Positions 35,761 through 48,284 are shown, counted from the stretch's first letter. The stretch: 64,000 nucleotides of DNA from Brachynemurus nebulosus (GCA_035578155.1 JAPWDM010000004.1:41604551-41668550); one strand, 5' to 3'. The notes: generated by a model not told the origin, from the letters alone. Numbers and translations: made by a program.

Positions 35761-36785
35761 TATTCATTAATATAACATTCAATTTCCTTTATCTATACAA
35801 CCGAATTTTAGGTGTAAATTGTCTCTTTGAATAGTTTTCTTTTTAAATAAGTTCAGATAAATAATATTTACCAACCGCCCCATATAAAAGTTTGCCGACG
35901 CCCCTGATCTTCGATTTTACGTACTTCCTCTCAAATTTGCACCGACCACTACGTACCATTGGACTTCTGGTGTATTTTTAATGAGTTCCAACCGACCTTT
36001 AATAGTAAGAACGTTAAATTTTTGTTTTTTGTTAATTCAGTTTTATTAATTTTAATTAGCAAAAAAATATGTAGGCACCAGTGACTGGTTTACTACATGT
36101 ACCTGTACTACGACAATAACAAAACAAACATTCTGTGTGTACTGACATGCAGCGTTTTATTGTGTTTGTCGTACGCGAGTGGTGGTTGTGTAACACTTTG
36201 GTATTGCATAGTTTCATAGAGGTGACTGTAATATTTTTTTATAATATTATAAAAATTCGGATTTATAAAACATTGACGTTACATTTTTGCGTTAATTTCT
36301 CGATTCTAGATACGTAAATATTCCAAAAATGGTACATTTTATAACAAATATAATTAGATCTGTTATGTAGTAAGGTTTACAAGTAAAAAATTTCATATTA
36401 ACTAAATTTGAATACGAAAACTGTAGTAACGTGTGGTGAGGCTCAACCATTAAACTTGTCACAATTAATTCAGTGATTAAGAAAACCCACCAATTTTATT
36501 GCAGATGTCTGCATCCGTACCAACATTACTTAATTAATTTTGATATCTACATTAATTTATTACACCCGCATCTACATTATGTTAATGCTTATATAATGTG
36601 GATGTGGATGTTTCTGGATTACAATATGAATTGACATTCAAACTGTTTGATCGGTGGCTCTCTCTGCTTTCTCTTTTGATATAACGTCGTGCTAAAATTC
36701 CAACTAATTTATTTGGCATCACCTGTAGAGAAATTTTTTTTAGTATTGATACAGAAAACTGGTTAATTTTGCAAATATTACTAAC
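35761..36785. other. AT-rich region without a recognised gene
   Basis: No gene supported. The 60-codon open frame at 36135-36317 has no recognised domain. Confidence 0.5.
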
Positions 36786-37010
36786 AATAAGTACAAAATA
36801 CCCCTGTCGCAGCATCTACATAACATAGTAAATTTCCAAAGATTTCAAGTCGGTTGGGTACTTTGCTTTTGAGGCCTTTGGGACCCTAGGACCTTAGAGA
36901 ATATACCCGTTATTCATCTAAAATGCTTAGCAATAAAACCGAAAAAAATTTCAAAATCGGTTGAATAATTTATTTTTGGCGTTTTTTGAAACTTTGGACT
37001 TTCATATAAC
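36786..37010 (-). repeat. Single diverged copy of the minisatellite family with its terminal motif
   Basis: On the minus strand it reads CCGATTTTGAAATTTTTTTC, then ATTTTAGATGAATA, and CCTAGGGTCCCAAAGG, and ends in ATGTTATGTAGATGCTGCGA plus CAGGGGTATTTTG. The same order is found on plus at 57610-57930, and the unit itself makes up the array at 54440-55200. Confidence 0.65.
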
Positions 37011-37316
37011 ATAGCGTAACAAAATGTCTTTATTTTATGCTTTTTTAAATTACTGTGTAAAAATTATTTTTATTTTAAATATTTTATGGAGCTGGTATTA
37101 GATTATAAATTTAAAATTAGAAATTAGAAATTAGTTGGACTCAAATTCTAATATGTATTGTTTATCGAAAGACCAATTGTCAACTGACTTTTATAAAAAG
37201 TAAAAGATAAATAAAATTTCATAACTAATTAATATTTTCAATTTTTATGTTTTAGGTTTTATAACGATATGTTACATGTAAACTACAAAACGAAGGGTAC
37301 AGAGGAAAAACGATCA

Positions 37317-37728
37317 TGTTGGAAACAATGTTCCAACATATTTTTTGTCATTGGAAACCATTTCAAAAATAATTTTTATTTTCTAAACAAAAAAATTGTT
37401 ATTGATTTAATAATAAGTTAATTTTGTAGAAACCTTTGTAAAAACATAAAAAATATTCAATTTTTTTATAAAAATTAAAAAACAATTCATTATTAAATTA
37501 CAATGCAACAAGAACGCACGTATATATACGTGTGTTTCATTTGTAATAACCATTATTATGGTGAATTGTAATGATTTTTTTTTTTTTTTGTATTAATTTA
37601 AAAACATTTAAACTCTAATAAATTATTCTAATTTTCATATAATTATTGTTCTGCAAATAAAGTGCTTTATAATGTAAAAATGTTGTGTGGTTAATAACTT
37701 AAACAGTTTAATTCTTCATGCGATAACA
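37317..37728 (+). repeat. 5' LTR of the BEL/Pao element
   Basis: 412 bp, starting TGTTGGAAACAATG and ending GCGATAACA, so it has the TG...CA form. The first 22 bp form a small palindrome (TGTTGGAA...TTCCAACA). A short palindrome CACGTATATATACGTG lies inside. AATAAAGTGCTTTATAATG near 37657 is a plausible polyadenylation region. Confidence 0.93.
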
Positions 37729-37760
37729 TGGAATTGGTCCTTCATTACACCGGATCTTTT
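37729..37760 (+). promoter_or_regulatory. Candidate primer-binding site
   Basis: Directly after the 5' LTR, TGGTCCTTCATTACACCGGA (37735-37754) begins with TGG, as a tRNA 3' CCA complement would. I cannot name the tRNA without a comparison. Confidence 0.4.
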
Positions 37761-38839
37761 GGATGATTGAAGAAGAAATTTGCTGTTTCTGAAAATTCGA
37801 GAATCAAGAACGAAGATCTGGACTAAAGCTTATGAGATTTGAATGGGTCCGTCGAAGTAAAATAAGTGAAATAAGTGTTTAGTGTTGTAAATGTTGTGCT
37901 AAGTTTGTTTCATTGTGTGTTGTAATTTGGCCTGAAAATCTTAGAAAAATTGAAAAAAGAAATTTATTTAAAAACAAAATAACCAGATAAAAATAAAAAG
38001 TGTTTGTTTTTGGTTGCCGTAGTTATGATGCTACCAATGAATTAATCTCAGATAAGATTTTTACACAGACCAATGAACACTATTATATTATACTGATTAT
38101 ACTACTAGACAAAGCGTAAAGCCAGTTTCTAGGTATTTTTCTTGAAGCAGGTAACAAAGGTGAGACGGGTGAAATTTAATGAAATAATATGTCAATTTTT
38201 GAGAAAATGCGACTATAATTATTGCAGGACATAATTTGTATACGTACATATTTTGAAAATAAAGCGAATACCACTTTTCTTCTTTCAAAATTTTGCAGTT
38301 TCATCTCCAAAAAGTAAAATTTTATTATCAATATTATATTTTGACAATAAGTATTTGAAAGTGTAACTACGGATACGAATCAATTACCATATAACAGGAT
38401 ACTATTGAGGTCGGAACTTAATCGTAACTGATTGCTTCAATTATACATTTATATCATATGTCTCTATAATATAAAATATAATGTGTTCACTGGTCTGTGG
38501 ATTTTTATTATTATTTTTCTTTTGTTATAACTCTTTATGCCTTAATTTTGTTTTCATTTATTATATTTTGACTATTGTTGTTGTAAAACACGTTAGTTAG
38601 TTTAAGCAGTTAACTTTACGTGAATATTTAACAAGTGGTTTGATTTTTGATCATTTTCATAGCAACCACTAATAACATTTTTTTTCTTTTTCAATAATTC
38701 TTCTTTGCCTTTTGACATTTATAAATAATTTTATATTATTTAAAGTTAACCGTTTGTAAAAGGATTATTTTTCAAAATAAGATTTATTTCACTGTTTGAT
38801 TGATTTGGTGGTGTTATTTTATAATTATTACAAGTTACA

Positions 38840-40305
38840 ATGGCTGAATTAAAAAGATTAAAGATAGAAAGGAAACAATTAAAAGGAAATATCGACAAAA
38901 TTCAAAATTATATTGACGAACATGCCGCAAACATAGATGTTGAAGCTGTAATAGTAAGAAAAGAAAGGTTAGTTGACGTTTTTAAGCAATATCAGAATGC
39001 TCAATTTGACATTTTGTTTATTGATGAAAAGGATGATGATTTTGAAATTGTTGAAGAACAATATTTGGATCTTTTACCCAAAATTAATTCTTTGTGCACC
39101 ACAACTAAAAGCAGTGAAGTAGAATCTAACATCTCAAAAGTTTCTCATTCAAAGTTGCCAAATATTGATATTCCATATTTTGATGGTAAGAAAATTCATG
39201 AATTTAAACCATTTTTGATTTGTTTGTTGCTGTAGTTAATAAAGATAAAACATCATCTAATGTACAAAAGTTGTTCTATTTGAAAAAATACTTAAAAGCT
39301 GAGGCGCTTAAAATAATCAGTGAATTACCCCTTGTCAATGAATCATATGATGAAGCCCTCAAAATTCTCAGTAAAAGATTTAATAATTCAGTATTGATTA
39401 TTCATTCGCATATAACTGCTATACTAGATATTCAAGGTATAGTAAATGGCAATAATGCTATAAATTTAAGAGAAATTCTTTCAAAAGTAAATCAACAATT
39501 ATCAGCATTAAAAAATCTTAATGTGCCAATTCAATATTCGGATGACGTTTTGGTTTGTATCTTAGCAAGAAAATTAGATCAAAATACAAATAAAGCATAC
39601 CAATTATCACGGGGTTTTCATGGTAGTTCTTATTTGCAACATTTTTTAAAATTTTTAGAAGAAGGGGCAACAGCTTTAGAAACTGCTGCCGCTTGCAATA
39701 ACAACAACAAAATTCATAAAACTATTAATTTAGCGGCAAGTTTGAATAAGAAAAACAAATTTAACAAATGTTTATTTTGTAATCAACAAGGACACAAAGT
39801 TTATAGATGTGTCCAATTTAAAGAAACTGATATAAAAAATCGAACTGATTTTGTTAATAATAATAATTTATGTAATATTTGCTTAAATAAGCATAAAGAA
39901 AATTGTTCATTTTCATTTAAATGTTCAATTTGCAAACAAAATCATAATACTTTGTTGCACAATGAAACCAAAATAACTTCAACATATCAATTAGCTTATG
40001 CTATTAATAAAGAAATTCCTAATAAAGTTTTGCTACCAACTGCCAAAGTAAGGATCATGGGTCCTCATAATTCAATAGTGGTTAAATGTCTTTTGGATTC
40101 TGGTTCTCAGACTTCATTTGTTTCAAAGAAGTTAGTCAAGCAGTTAGACCTCAAAACTTCTGATAATTCAATTAGTGTGCTAGGAATTGCTAATACTACT
40201 AAAAAGATAAATCAATCAACAAAGGTAGAAATTCAATATTGTGTTTATAATTATTCTATTAAAATCAATAATTGTGCATTTGTTGATAATATAACATCAA
40301 AATAA
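38840..40305 (+). pseudogene. BEL/Pao gag with zinc knuckle and aspartic protease, frameshifted
   Basis: The ATG at 38840 starts a charged helical N-terminus typical of BEL Gag. KLPNIDIPYFDGK near 39155-39195 is the entry to the DUF1759-type capsid region. A frameshift near 39220-39235 (FKPF to FVAVVNKDK) moves to the next frame, which stays open to 40305. That frame holds the rest of the capsid region, a CCHC knuckle CLFCNQQGHKVYRC (near 39769-39810), a second Cys/His set (LCNICLNKH, CSICKQNHNTLLH), and a retropepsin-type active site LLDSGSQTSF (near 40090-40120; DSG in place of DTG, which is normal for this group). The role is virus-like particle formation and polyprotein cleavage. A stop at 40303-40305 ends the frame inside the protease region. 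Confidence 0.9.
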
Positions 40306-41035
40306 CCTCAATATGAGTTTAGTACCTCAAATAAAAATATTCCTAAACACACATTATTAGCAGATGATGATTTCAATATTCCTGGAGATTTCTTTACTAC
40401 TAGATGCTGATATCTTTTTCAAAATTTTATTAACAGGAACCATTAAATTAGGTGCTAATAATTTGATTTTACAAAATACATATTTTGGTTTTATTGTGAG
40501 TGGTATCATTCCACATATTAGTGATATACAATATAGCAATGTTTGTAATGTCGTTGCTTTACATTCATTTATAAATGATGACAATGATTCAAATTTAGAA
40601 AACATTACTACCAAATTTTGGGAAACTGAAAAAATACCTGAATTTAATAAAGAATTTTCTACTGAAGCTGAAGCATGTGAAAATATATTCAAAAATTCTG
40701 TAGAAAACATTAATAACAGGTTTCAGGTTAAATTGCCATTAAAATACGAGTTGATTCAACTTGATCTTGGTGATTCCTTTTCCATTGCTTTAAAAAGACT
40801 GCATTCATTGGAAAACAGATTGCAAGGTAAAGATTTATTCAAAGAATATTCAAAATTTGTTAATGAATATATTAATTTAGGTCATTCTAAAGTTTATAAA
40901 ATTAATCATTATGACTTAAATACTGATAAAGTATATTTTTTTGGCTCATCATTCAGTTATGAGCAAATATAAAACTACTAAAAGTAGAGTAGTTTTTGAT
41001 GTTGGTGGTAGAACCACAATTAATATGTTCAATTA
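40306..41035 (+). pseudogene. BEL/Pao pol N-terminal remnant
   Basis: After the stop at 40303-40305 the original frame continues briefly (KHTLLADDDF), then shifts near 40385 to the frame with LLLDADIFFKILL and NTYFGFIVSGIIP, both typical of the protease-to-RT linker of BEL/Pao. KFWETEKIPEF and the acidic CENIFKNSV region, followed by LPLKYELIQLDLGDSF and EYINLGH, are the usual RT N-terminal segments. The last recognisable piece is TTKSRVVFDVGG near 40975-41010, corresponding to the RVVFDAS-type RT motif. The catalytic YxDD box is not present. Confidence 0.85.
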
Positions 41036-41321
41036 ATTATTTATATTCATTTTTTAATTAATTATATTATGTTTATTTATTAGTTAAATCCATTTTTAGG
41101 TTTATGGATAATTTTGCGTAGGTGGCAGATTTTGCGTCATACCCTTCCGCAAAAATTTTGCAATGCAATTATTTAAATAATTAAAAAAATTTTTTATTCT
41201 TATATATTTAATTTATAAAGAATATATATTTAATAATATATTTTATATTATTAAAAATATTATAATTATGGTGCTCAAAAGAGTACCAAAATATTATTGA
41301 AAATTACTACAATATAGGAAC
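41036..41321. other. Deletion junction zone inside the BEL/Pao element
   Basis: Very AT-rich sequence with no recognisable pol homology. It replaces the RT catalytic core, RNase H and the integrase catalytic core. Confidence 0.6.
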
Positions 41322-41930
41322 TGTGGGAAGCAGAGATAAAAAAAATATAAAATATTATTTCAAATGGGTGATTGGTAACACTAATCTCACTTATTAAGAG
41401 TTATCGACTATGATAGCTCAAATAGAAGCAGTCTTGAATTCAAGATCGCTCACATCTTTATCTCACGATATAGATAATTTATTTAACTTATTTATTTATT
41501 CTTTTATTTATTATTATAATTGATTTATTATTTAATTCCTCCTCATTTTTAATAGGTGAACCATTTAATATTATTCCTGAACCAGATGTCACTAGTGTAC
41601 CAATTAATAGATTAAAATTTTGGAGAGTTTGCACACAGATGCAACAACATTCTTGGAAAAAATGGCATTCTGATTATTTAGTTCTATTACAAAATAGACC
41701 AAAATGGAAAAAAAGAATTTCCAAATGTTCAAGTTGGTATGCTAGTTTTGTTAAGACAGGAAAATATTTCACCATTAAACTGGCCATTGGCTAGTTTAAT
41801 GGTACAGTATTTCCTGGAGTTGATAATAAAGTACGTGTGGTTGAAGTTAAAACGAAAACAGGTACTTATCTTCGTAATATTTCAAAGATTGCTATTTTGC
41901 CTATTTATTAATAATATCTTTTAGGAATTA
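41322..41930 (+). pseudogene. BEL/Pao integrase C-terminal part and DUF5641-like domain, broken
   Basis: Recognisable pieces occur in changing frames. GLWEA-like text and a 'KYYFKWVIGNTNLT' segment lie near 41325-41395. IAQIEAVLNSRSLTSLS is at 41410-41462. An A/T-rich insertion follows. GEPFNIIPEPD near 41560, KFWRVCTQMQQHSWKKWHSD near 41615-41680 and VRVVEVKTKTGTYLRNISK near 41835-41890 match the end of BEL/Pao Pol. At least two frameshifts and one insertion are present. The catalytic DDE residues of integrase are upstream of what remains. Confidence 0.85.
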
Positions 41931-42196
41931 TTTATTCTAATCTTAAAATAATCAATTTCATATTGTCGAAATAATTATAGCATTTAATTTAATTTTTTCT
42001 TTCTTTTAATAACTACCTACAAAATTGATTTATTTTTCTGAAATTATTTTCAATTATAATTTGAATTGTTGATTTCAACTATTTAATTTTTCATCGATTT
42101 TTTTTTCTTAATCATATTTGTTTAGAAAGTAATATTTGATGTTGTGATGGCTAATAGCTAATATTTTCATAATGTTTATCTTTGCGGCCCCCAGCA

Positions 42197-42632
42197 TGTT
42201 GGAAACAATGTTCCAACATATTTTTTGTCATTGAAAACCATTCCAAAAATAATTTTTATTTTCTAAAAAAAAAAATTGTTATTAATTTAATAGTAAGTTA
42301 ATTTTGTAAGAACCTTTGTAATAACATAAAAAATATTCAATTTGTTTATAAAAATTAAAAAACAATTCATTATTAAATTACAATTCAACAAGAACGCACG
42401 TATATATACGTGTGCTTCATTTTTAATAACCATTATTATGGTGAATTGTAATGATTTTTTTTTTTTTTTTTTTTTTGGTATTAATTTAAAAACATTTAAA
42501 ATCTAACAAATTATTCTAATTTTCATATAATTATTGTTTTGCAAATAAAGTGCTTTATAATGTAATGTGCTTTATAGTGCTTTATATTGTGTGGTTAATA
42601 ACTTAAACAGTTTAACTCTTCATGCGATAACA
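42197..42632 (+). repeat. 3' LTR of the BEL/Pao element
   Basis: 436 bp, the same boundaries as the 5' LTR. It differs from it by a modest number of substitutions, a longer T-run, and an extra stretch near 42565-42590 in which GTGCTTTAT is repeated three times against once in the 5' LTR. It is preceded by GCGGCCCCCAGCA, in the position of the polypurine tract. Confidence 0.93.
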
Positions 42633-42637
42633 GATCA

Positions 42638-43137
42638 TAGTCACAAAAAGTAAAATTTTCAGGGGAGCGTTTTTAAACTTTAAAGTGTGAATCGCGCATT
42701 TTTCAACATAAAAATTTTTTGCCTGAAAACCACTCATCGGATCTGGTTCAAACTTTCGGTGGTTATTACTAACATAGTAAGCTAGAAGACGCCATGCCAG
42801 CAGAAAATAGACGGCTAGCGATTTTCGCGAAATTTGACATTGAATCATGTATTACATGCGCATTAATTCGTATAGATTCGAAATGGTTTTGTATTCCATC
42901 TGTATAGGAATTTCAACTTTTATAAAACTACTTGTCCCGGGTTGTCGTCATACCTTCAGCTGTTGGTGCTACCAAATTCAGAAATAAAACAAATAATATA
43001 GATTTCGCCGTATGCGTACTGGAATCCCACAAATAGGTAAAAATATTCTATTTTTGTAACATAAAATGGCCATCCCCAGAGCCGGTCCAAATAAACGCTG
43101 GGCCTCGTGTAAAGTGAACTTGCGGGGCCTTGAAGCG

Positions 43138-43140
<3 letters not shown>
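42638..43140. other. Region without a recognised gene
   Basis: No gene. A GC-richer patch at 43074-43137 (GAGCCGGTCCAAATAAACGC, TGCGGGGCCTTGAAGC) resembles the subterminal part of a hAT-like repeat and abuts a TA array, but I find no matching second end. Confidence 0.45.
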
Positions 43141-43223
<83 letters not shown>

Positions 43224-43246
43224 CTGTGTGTGTATATATATTATAC
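43141..43246. repeat. Compound (TA)n-(GT)n microsatellite
   Basis: TA array to about 43203, then GTGTGTGTGTGTGTCTGTGTG, then a short TATATATATTATA run. Confidence 0.95.
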
Positions 43247-43380
43247 ACAGGGTAATAACTCTTATCCTTCTGAGGAGTGACGCGGCTGTTAATTCCGAAA
43301 AAATTCCTGCGGTTTTAGTGTCTACAAAGTGCTATGAGTCACCCCTCAAAAGGACCTCACTTATTTCTCTGACAGCCTGT
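43247..43380. mobile_element. FB7: 134-bp TIR element at the edge of the (TA)n block
   Basis: ACAGGGTAATAACTC at the left and the complement of the right (ACAGGCTGTCAGAG) share ACAGG ends. An inner CCTTCTGAGGAGTGAC block mirrors CCTTTTGAGGGGTGAC. TA-rich flanks lie on both sides. No coding capacity. Confidence 0.6.
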
Positions 43381-43904
43381 ATATATGCTATTTCATAACG
43401 ACTGTCGTCTTTCTGCTCCCACTTTCCACACTTCTGGATGTTGCCACTGATCCGCGACCAGCCTCTGACATCTCATTGTATCTTCGACACCTTCACCTTA
43501 ATTTTTTAGAGGTCGACCCCTCTTGCGCCTTTCTATAGGTGTCCATTTAGATATCAAATTGGATAAACGATGTTCCTTCATTCTTTGCACATACCCATAA
43601 CAAATTAACTGTTTTGTTTTTACAATTTCTATAATATTTTTCTCATTAGGTACCCCCCCCCCCCATTAATTCCCTTATTCTTTGGTTCCGAACCATGTCA
43701 CGTCTGGATACTTTTGTCGCTCATCTCAGAAAGTCAATTTCGGTCACCATAAGCTTATCCTTGGTACTTTTCGTTAGTTGCCAGACCTCCGAACCATATG
43801 TTAATATGCTTTTTATAATGGTCTTGTATATTTTCAGTTTTCGATTTCTGGTGATAGTATTACTCCACAGGATGGAATTTAAGGCATTTATCGCTTTTCT
43901 TGTT

Positions 43905-44117
43905 TGTGTAATTCGGGACTGTAGTTCGAGATCTTGTGTGCCATTCTAGTCTATATATATCCTAAGATATTTGACACTCAAAGTTCCCCTTACGACATCA
44001 CCGTTATTTAGCCTTGGATCTTATAGCTCGCTATCCATACATAAATAAGATGTCTTTTCAATATCTACTTCTAAGCGCCCTTCGAAGTATGCTTGTTTTA
44101 GTGTCCTAGTCACATAT
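43905..44117. repeat. Left arm of a 213-bp near-perfect inverted duplication
   Basis: It pairs with 44309-44521. Reading base by base I see one mismatch (ACATAAATAAG against ACATAGATAAG). The arm is part of the RT relic, so this is the original copy. Confidence 0.9.
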
Positions 44118-44174
44118 CCTAGGTCATCTTTATCCTGTGCAATAATTACCACTTGGTCCACTGCAAAATAGAGT

Positions 44175-44521
<347 letters not shown>

Positions 44522-44613
<92 letters not shown>

Positions 44614-44625
44614 TATATATATATG

Positions 44626-44700
<75 letters not shown>
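44522..44700. repeat. (TA)n array, second, with GATATATATATATGT interruption
   Basis: About 180 bp of TA with one small interruption near 44611-44626. It joins the inverted arm to the upstream RT fragment. Confidence 0.95.
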
Positions 44701-44703
<3 letters not shown>

Positions 44704-44830
44704 GTTTCCTATTGGTATCCCGATTCCTTCACATTTCATTCTCCACTCACCTAATAAATAATTTTTCAATATAAATATTAAAGAGCAATGGTAAGAGAAC
44801 ACAACCCTGTCTTACTGAAGCGAATTTAGT

Positions 44831-45628
44831 AGTAAAAAATATTATAATTAATTGTATTTTGCTATTTTAAACATTACGCAAACTGGTAGGTATACTAAAT
44901 TCGAGTAAAAATATAATTAGACTACAATACTGAAAAAAAAAAACAAAATTAACATTTCCCACAAAAAATTTTCATTAAGTTAAATGATAATAATTGCTTC
45001 ATATTCTAAAACCCGATATCACTTTTTAAATTTCTGTGACATGTTTCAGTTCATATGACACTCGGCTCATTAACAAAGCATTTCACAGAGATTTAAAAAC
45101 TTAAAATAAAATGCAAAGTAGAAATTGTTTTTTATTTTAACATGGAATACAATAAAGTAACCCTCAAATCTATCAAATATACTAAAAGCGGAATTTTTAT
45201 AATTTTCCAGGTCAAAGTTTATTGGAGGAAAGTAAACGCACATTTTTTCGAGATTTTCTTACAAAAAGATGGGAAAGTTCATTGAATTGGTGTAAAGCAT
45301 GTCTGAAAATATAGAATATAATACTCGTATATCTCGACAAATTTTTTTATACAAAAATATTTCAAAATGTTAGCGCTACAGTTGCTGGAATTTGGAAACT
45401 TTGCTTAGGGCCGTGCAGCCTACAGATCTCAAATCCCAACAAACAAGGAGATATTTCGGGTTGGGAAATTCACTGTTGAATGAAACTTGGAATATTAATA
45501 GTATACCTTTAGGGTCTGGACATAGTAAAATAGCAAAACGCACTAGCCGGCCATTTTCGAAAAGAATGCCCTTAGTTTTAAATTTTTTAAATCCCTTTTA
45601 TACGAATTAAATATGATGTTTCAGCACA
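44831..45628. other. AT-rich region without a recognised gene
   Basis: No recognised feature. The RT homology upstream of 44830 on the minus strand cannot be followed further. A 72-codon open frame at 45392-45610 has no recognised domain. Confidence 0.5.
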
Positions 45629-45699
45629 GCCGAAATAGCTGAATGTTTAGATGAGTTGCTCCGTGTCTTGAGGTTACTGGTTCGATGCTGGGTCCATCA
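45629..45699 (+). repeat. tRNA-like sequence, probable SINE head or tRNA pseudogene
   Basis: TAGCTGAATGTTTAG (45636-45650) fits a degenerate polymerase III A box, and GGTTCGATGC (45679-45688) fits a B box with normal spacing for a tRNA-derived promoter. The 3' part reads CTGGTTCGATGCTGGGTCCA. A clean cloverleaf is not evident (the acceptor stem is poor), so a functional tRNA gene is unlikely. The downstream AT-rich stretch could be a SINE body. Confidence 0.5.
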
Positions 45700-45885
45700 A
45701 ATAATTTGTTTAATTGTCTTTTATTTAATTTTAAATATTATAGCAATTAATAATATAATATATTAATGCTAATTGTCACAATATAAATAATAATTTATAT
45801 TTGAAAATTAATGTTTAATTGTGCAATATATACATTACACCGAAAATTTTATTTGTAACAATAAAATATACCTATGAAATTACAT

Positions 45886-46121
45886 TACCGTCAAACGGGA
45901 TTATTTGAATAACGGTGGGGCTATTTGGAACAAAAAAAAGAAAAAGATTTAAACTCTTATATCTGTTTGATTTCTGAACGATTCATAACGTTAATGCGTC
46001 TTTAATAGAGGATGTTTTTTAAGAGTTTAAATCTTTTTTAAAACTCTTCTTTAAGAGTTTAAAACTTTTTTCCCTTGTTCCAAATAGCCCCACCGTTTTC
46101 AAATAGCTCCATTTGAAGGTA
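45886..46121. mobile_element. MITE with TA-ended inverted repeats, copy 2
   Basis: Same family as 33487-33719, opposite orientation. Ends TACCGTCAAACGGGATTATT and the mirrored TACCTTCAAATGGAGCTATT. Internal GGGGCTATTTGGAACAAAAA and mirrored TTGTTCCAAATAGCCCCACC make it strongly self-complementary. Confidence 0.88.
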
Positions 46122-46245
46122 TTACTGTTACCACTAAAAATTCATTAACATTAATTTTTATAGCAGTTATACTCCAAGTACAGGGGAAAGTTAATTCTTA
46201 CATCTTTTAACTTCAACTTAGATATTTCAACAAGCACCATATTTA

Positions 46246-46500
46246 ATGATTAGAGACAAGGACAACAGTAGCCAAACTGAAAAGAATATCGTAAATGAAT
46301 CTATTCCTGGTATCAGTAACGATATCCTGGATTGCTGGCTTAAAACAATCTCGAAAACCCTAGATCTATCTAACGAAAAGTCTGTTTTTGTTTGATGTAA
46401 AATGTGTTCTAAAAAGGGAACCCATAAAAGGTCTAAGTACAGATGTAATAGGTGTCAAGAGAAAGTAATGTTATGTTCCAATTGCTTCAAAGAATGACAT
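46246..46500 (+). pseudogene. Cysteine-rich C-terminal domain relic, piggyBac-transposase-like
   Basis: A frame from ATG at 46246 runs through two stops (46393-46395 and 46495-46497). Between them it encodes a compact zinc-binding pattern: CKMC, then 14 residues later CNRC, then LCSNC and F-K-E-stop-H. The C-x2-C / C-x2-C / C-x2-C-F-x4-H spacing is like the C-terminal Cys-rich domain of piggyBac transposases. The preceding acidic/serine-rich stretch fits the linker. No DDD catalytic region is found upstream, and TTAA-flanked ends were not identified. An unrelated RING-like finger is possible. Confidence 0.5.
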
Positions 46501-46726
46501 ATTACAAATCTAAAAAAAAGCTAATTTGTAATAACAGCAAAACTAGAGAGTGGATGTTAGCAATACAATATAAAAAACTATACAAAACTTAAGACAGTTC
46601 ATAAATAACTCCTACAATTTCCTCGATCTTTCACTTTGACAGAAAAATTAGACAGCAAAATTGTTTTTAAGTTCTTAAAATGGTAATTACGGTGGCTAGA
46701 ACATTAGCCATTTGGCAGCTTGTGGA

Positions 46727-46733
<7 letters not shown>

Positions 46734-46818
<85 letters not shown>
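46734..46818. repeat. (TA)n microsatellite
   Basis: Pure TA array ending at the left terminus of FB5. Confidence 0.95.
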
Positions 46819-46820
<2 letters not shown>

Positions 46821-48284
46821 GTAGTTCTTCAAACTATGGAATTTTGGACGGCCCAACGCATTTTGTATATTAATATTTTGAAAAATACATTTTTTCTAGA
46901 TGGAAACTGTAAACCATTACCGTATTTAACTGGTCACTAAAAATAACCCGGTTTCGAAATATATTTCTTATAAAAATTGACACTTAAAATGTAAAATTCT
47001 CAGTCTCCTGGTATGTCTCCTCTCCAAAGTAAAACATAGCAGACTAAATAATTATTTTTTCTGAATCTTTAAAAAAAATTTACACTGCAGTAGTAATCTA
47101 TAATATTGGTACTTTTTTATTGTATAAATAATTTTTGAATTTTTTTATATTTTCTTTAAGAAATATTCTATTGAATTTTGTCTCCCGAACTTTGCATAAT
47201 TCTCCTATCAAACCAAAACACTTAAAAAATATAAAAAAATTATATTCCGATTAAATCATTGTTTGTTATACTAATTAACTCAAATATAATAAATAAAATA
47301 AAGTACATGTTTTATTTAATTTGGGGTTGTATAAATTAATTTAGTTAACATTGTAAGTGAGATCGTACTCGGTACAGTCAATTTCTTAGTATCCTGGTCA
47401 GCATTTTCGTGAAAAATACTGTGGATATAAGAAATTTTTCAGTTGTATGAGTTGTAAATATGCTGTATTGGAATAGTGGACCTGTCTTTTTTTTTATAAA
47501 ACGTTATTTAGCCGATTTTTAAAGGATATTGAAGAATTCTCAGTCTCCTGGCAGCTCCGAAAACGGGGACTTAACTTAAATAATGAAAATAAATTAGGTA
47601 AATGTCATTAGAATACTGTAATAAATGACTCCGTATATTTTTTAATTTAATACAAAATTAATTCCCTTTTTTTGTATAATACCTACATACTATATAATTA
47701 ATATAACTACTGATACATATTATATACTACTAATATAATATATAATATGTATTAAACTGTAGTAAATGACTTCGAATATTTTTTAATAAATAATAAATTC
47801 CCAATTTTTTTTTATTTATTTAGTTATTTATTTATTTATTTTTTTTTTGAAATTTTTTTCTTATTTACATATGTACACTATATAACTACTAATATATATA
47901 CTACTGATATAATATATAATATCTATTAAACAAATAATAAATTGTTTAATAATTAAAAGTTTAATAATAAAAATAATAAAAATTGTTTAATAATAAAAAT
48001 TAATAAATTGTTTAATAGTTTAATAAATTGTGCTTAATAATAAAAATGAATATAAGAAATTCTCTTTTGTTAATTTTAGTTTTTTACTCATTTTTTCACT
48101 TTCCTGGATGTCTCTTTTTTTATAATGGCCATAAAATTTATAATTTTTAATATTTTGACTCGCCACTTTCAAATAGTGTAAAAAATATCATCACCTTGAA
48201 ATAAAACTACTTGCCAAAGCTCATGCATGAAAAAAATGTGTGGCCGGAATTAAGTCTATTTTCTTCCATCGTTTGAAGAACAAC

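Larger units (their letters stand above)
37317..42632 (+). mobile_element. BEL/Pao LTR retrotransposon with large pol deletion
   Basis: Bounded by two LTRs with perfect 5-bp target duplication GATCA (37312-37316 and 42633-42637). Between them are a gag-protease region, the start of pol, and then a jump to the end of integrase and the C-terminal domain. Full BEL/Pao elements are usually 6-8 kb; this one is 5.3 kb because most of RT, all RNase H and the integrase core are gone (the junction region is 41036-41321). It was therefore not able to move on its own at the end, although the intact target duplication shows normal insertion. The deletion may have occurred before or after insertion. Confidence 0.93.

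Noticed and set aside
40357..40710. 117-codon minus-strand frame
   Set aside because: Antisense shadow of the BEL/Pao pol remnant.
45629..45699. Functional tRNA gene
   Set aside because: The B box is good but the acceptor and T stems do not pair well by eye, and there is no clear anticodon loop.
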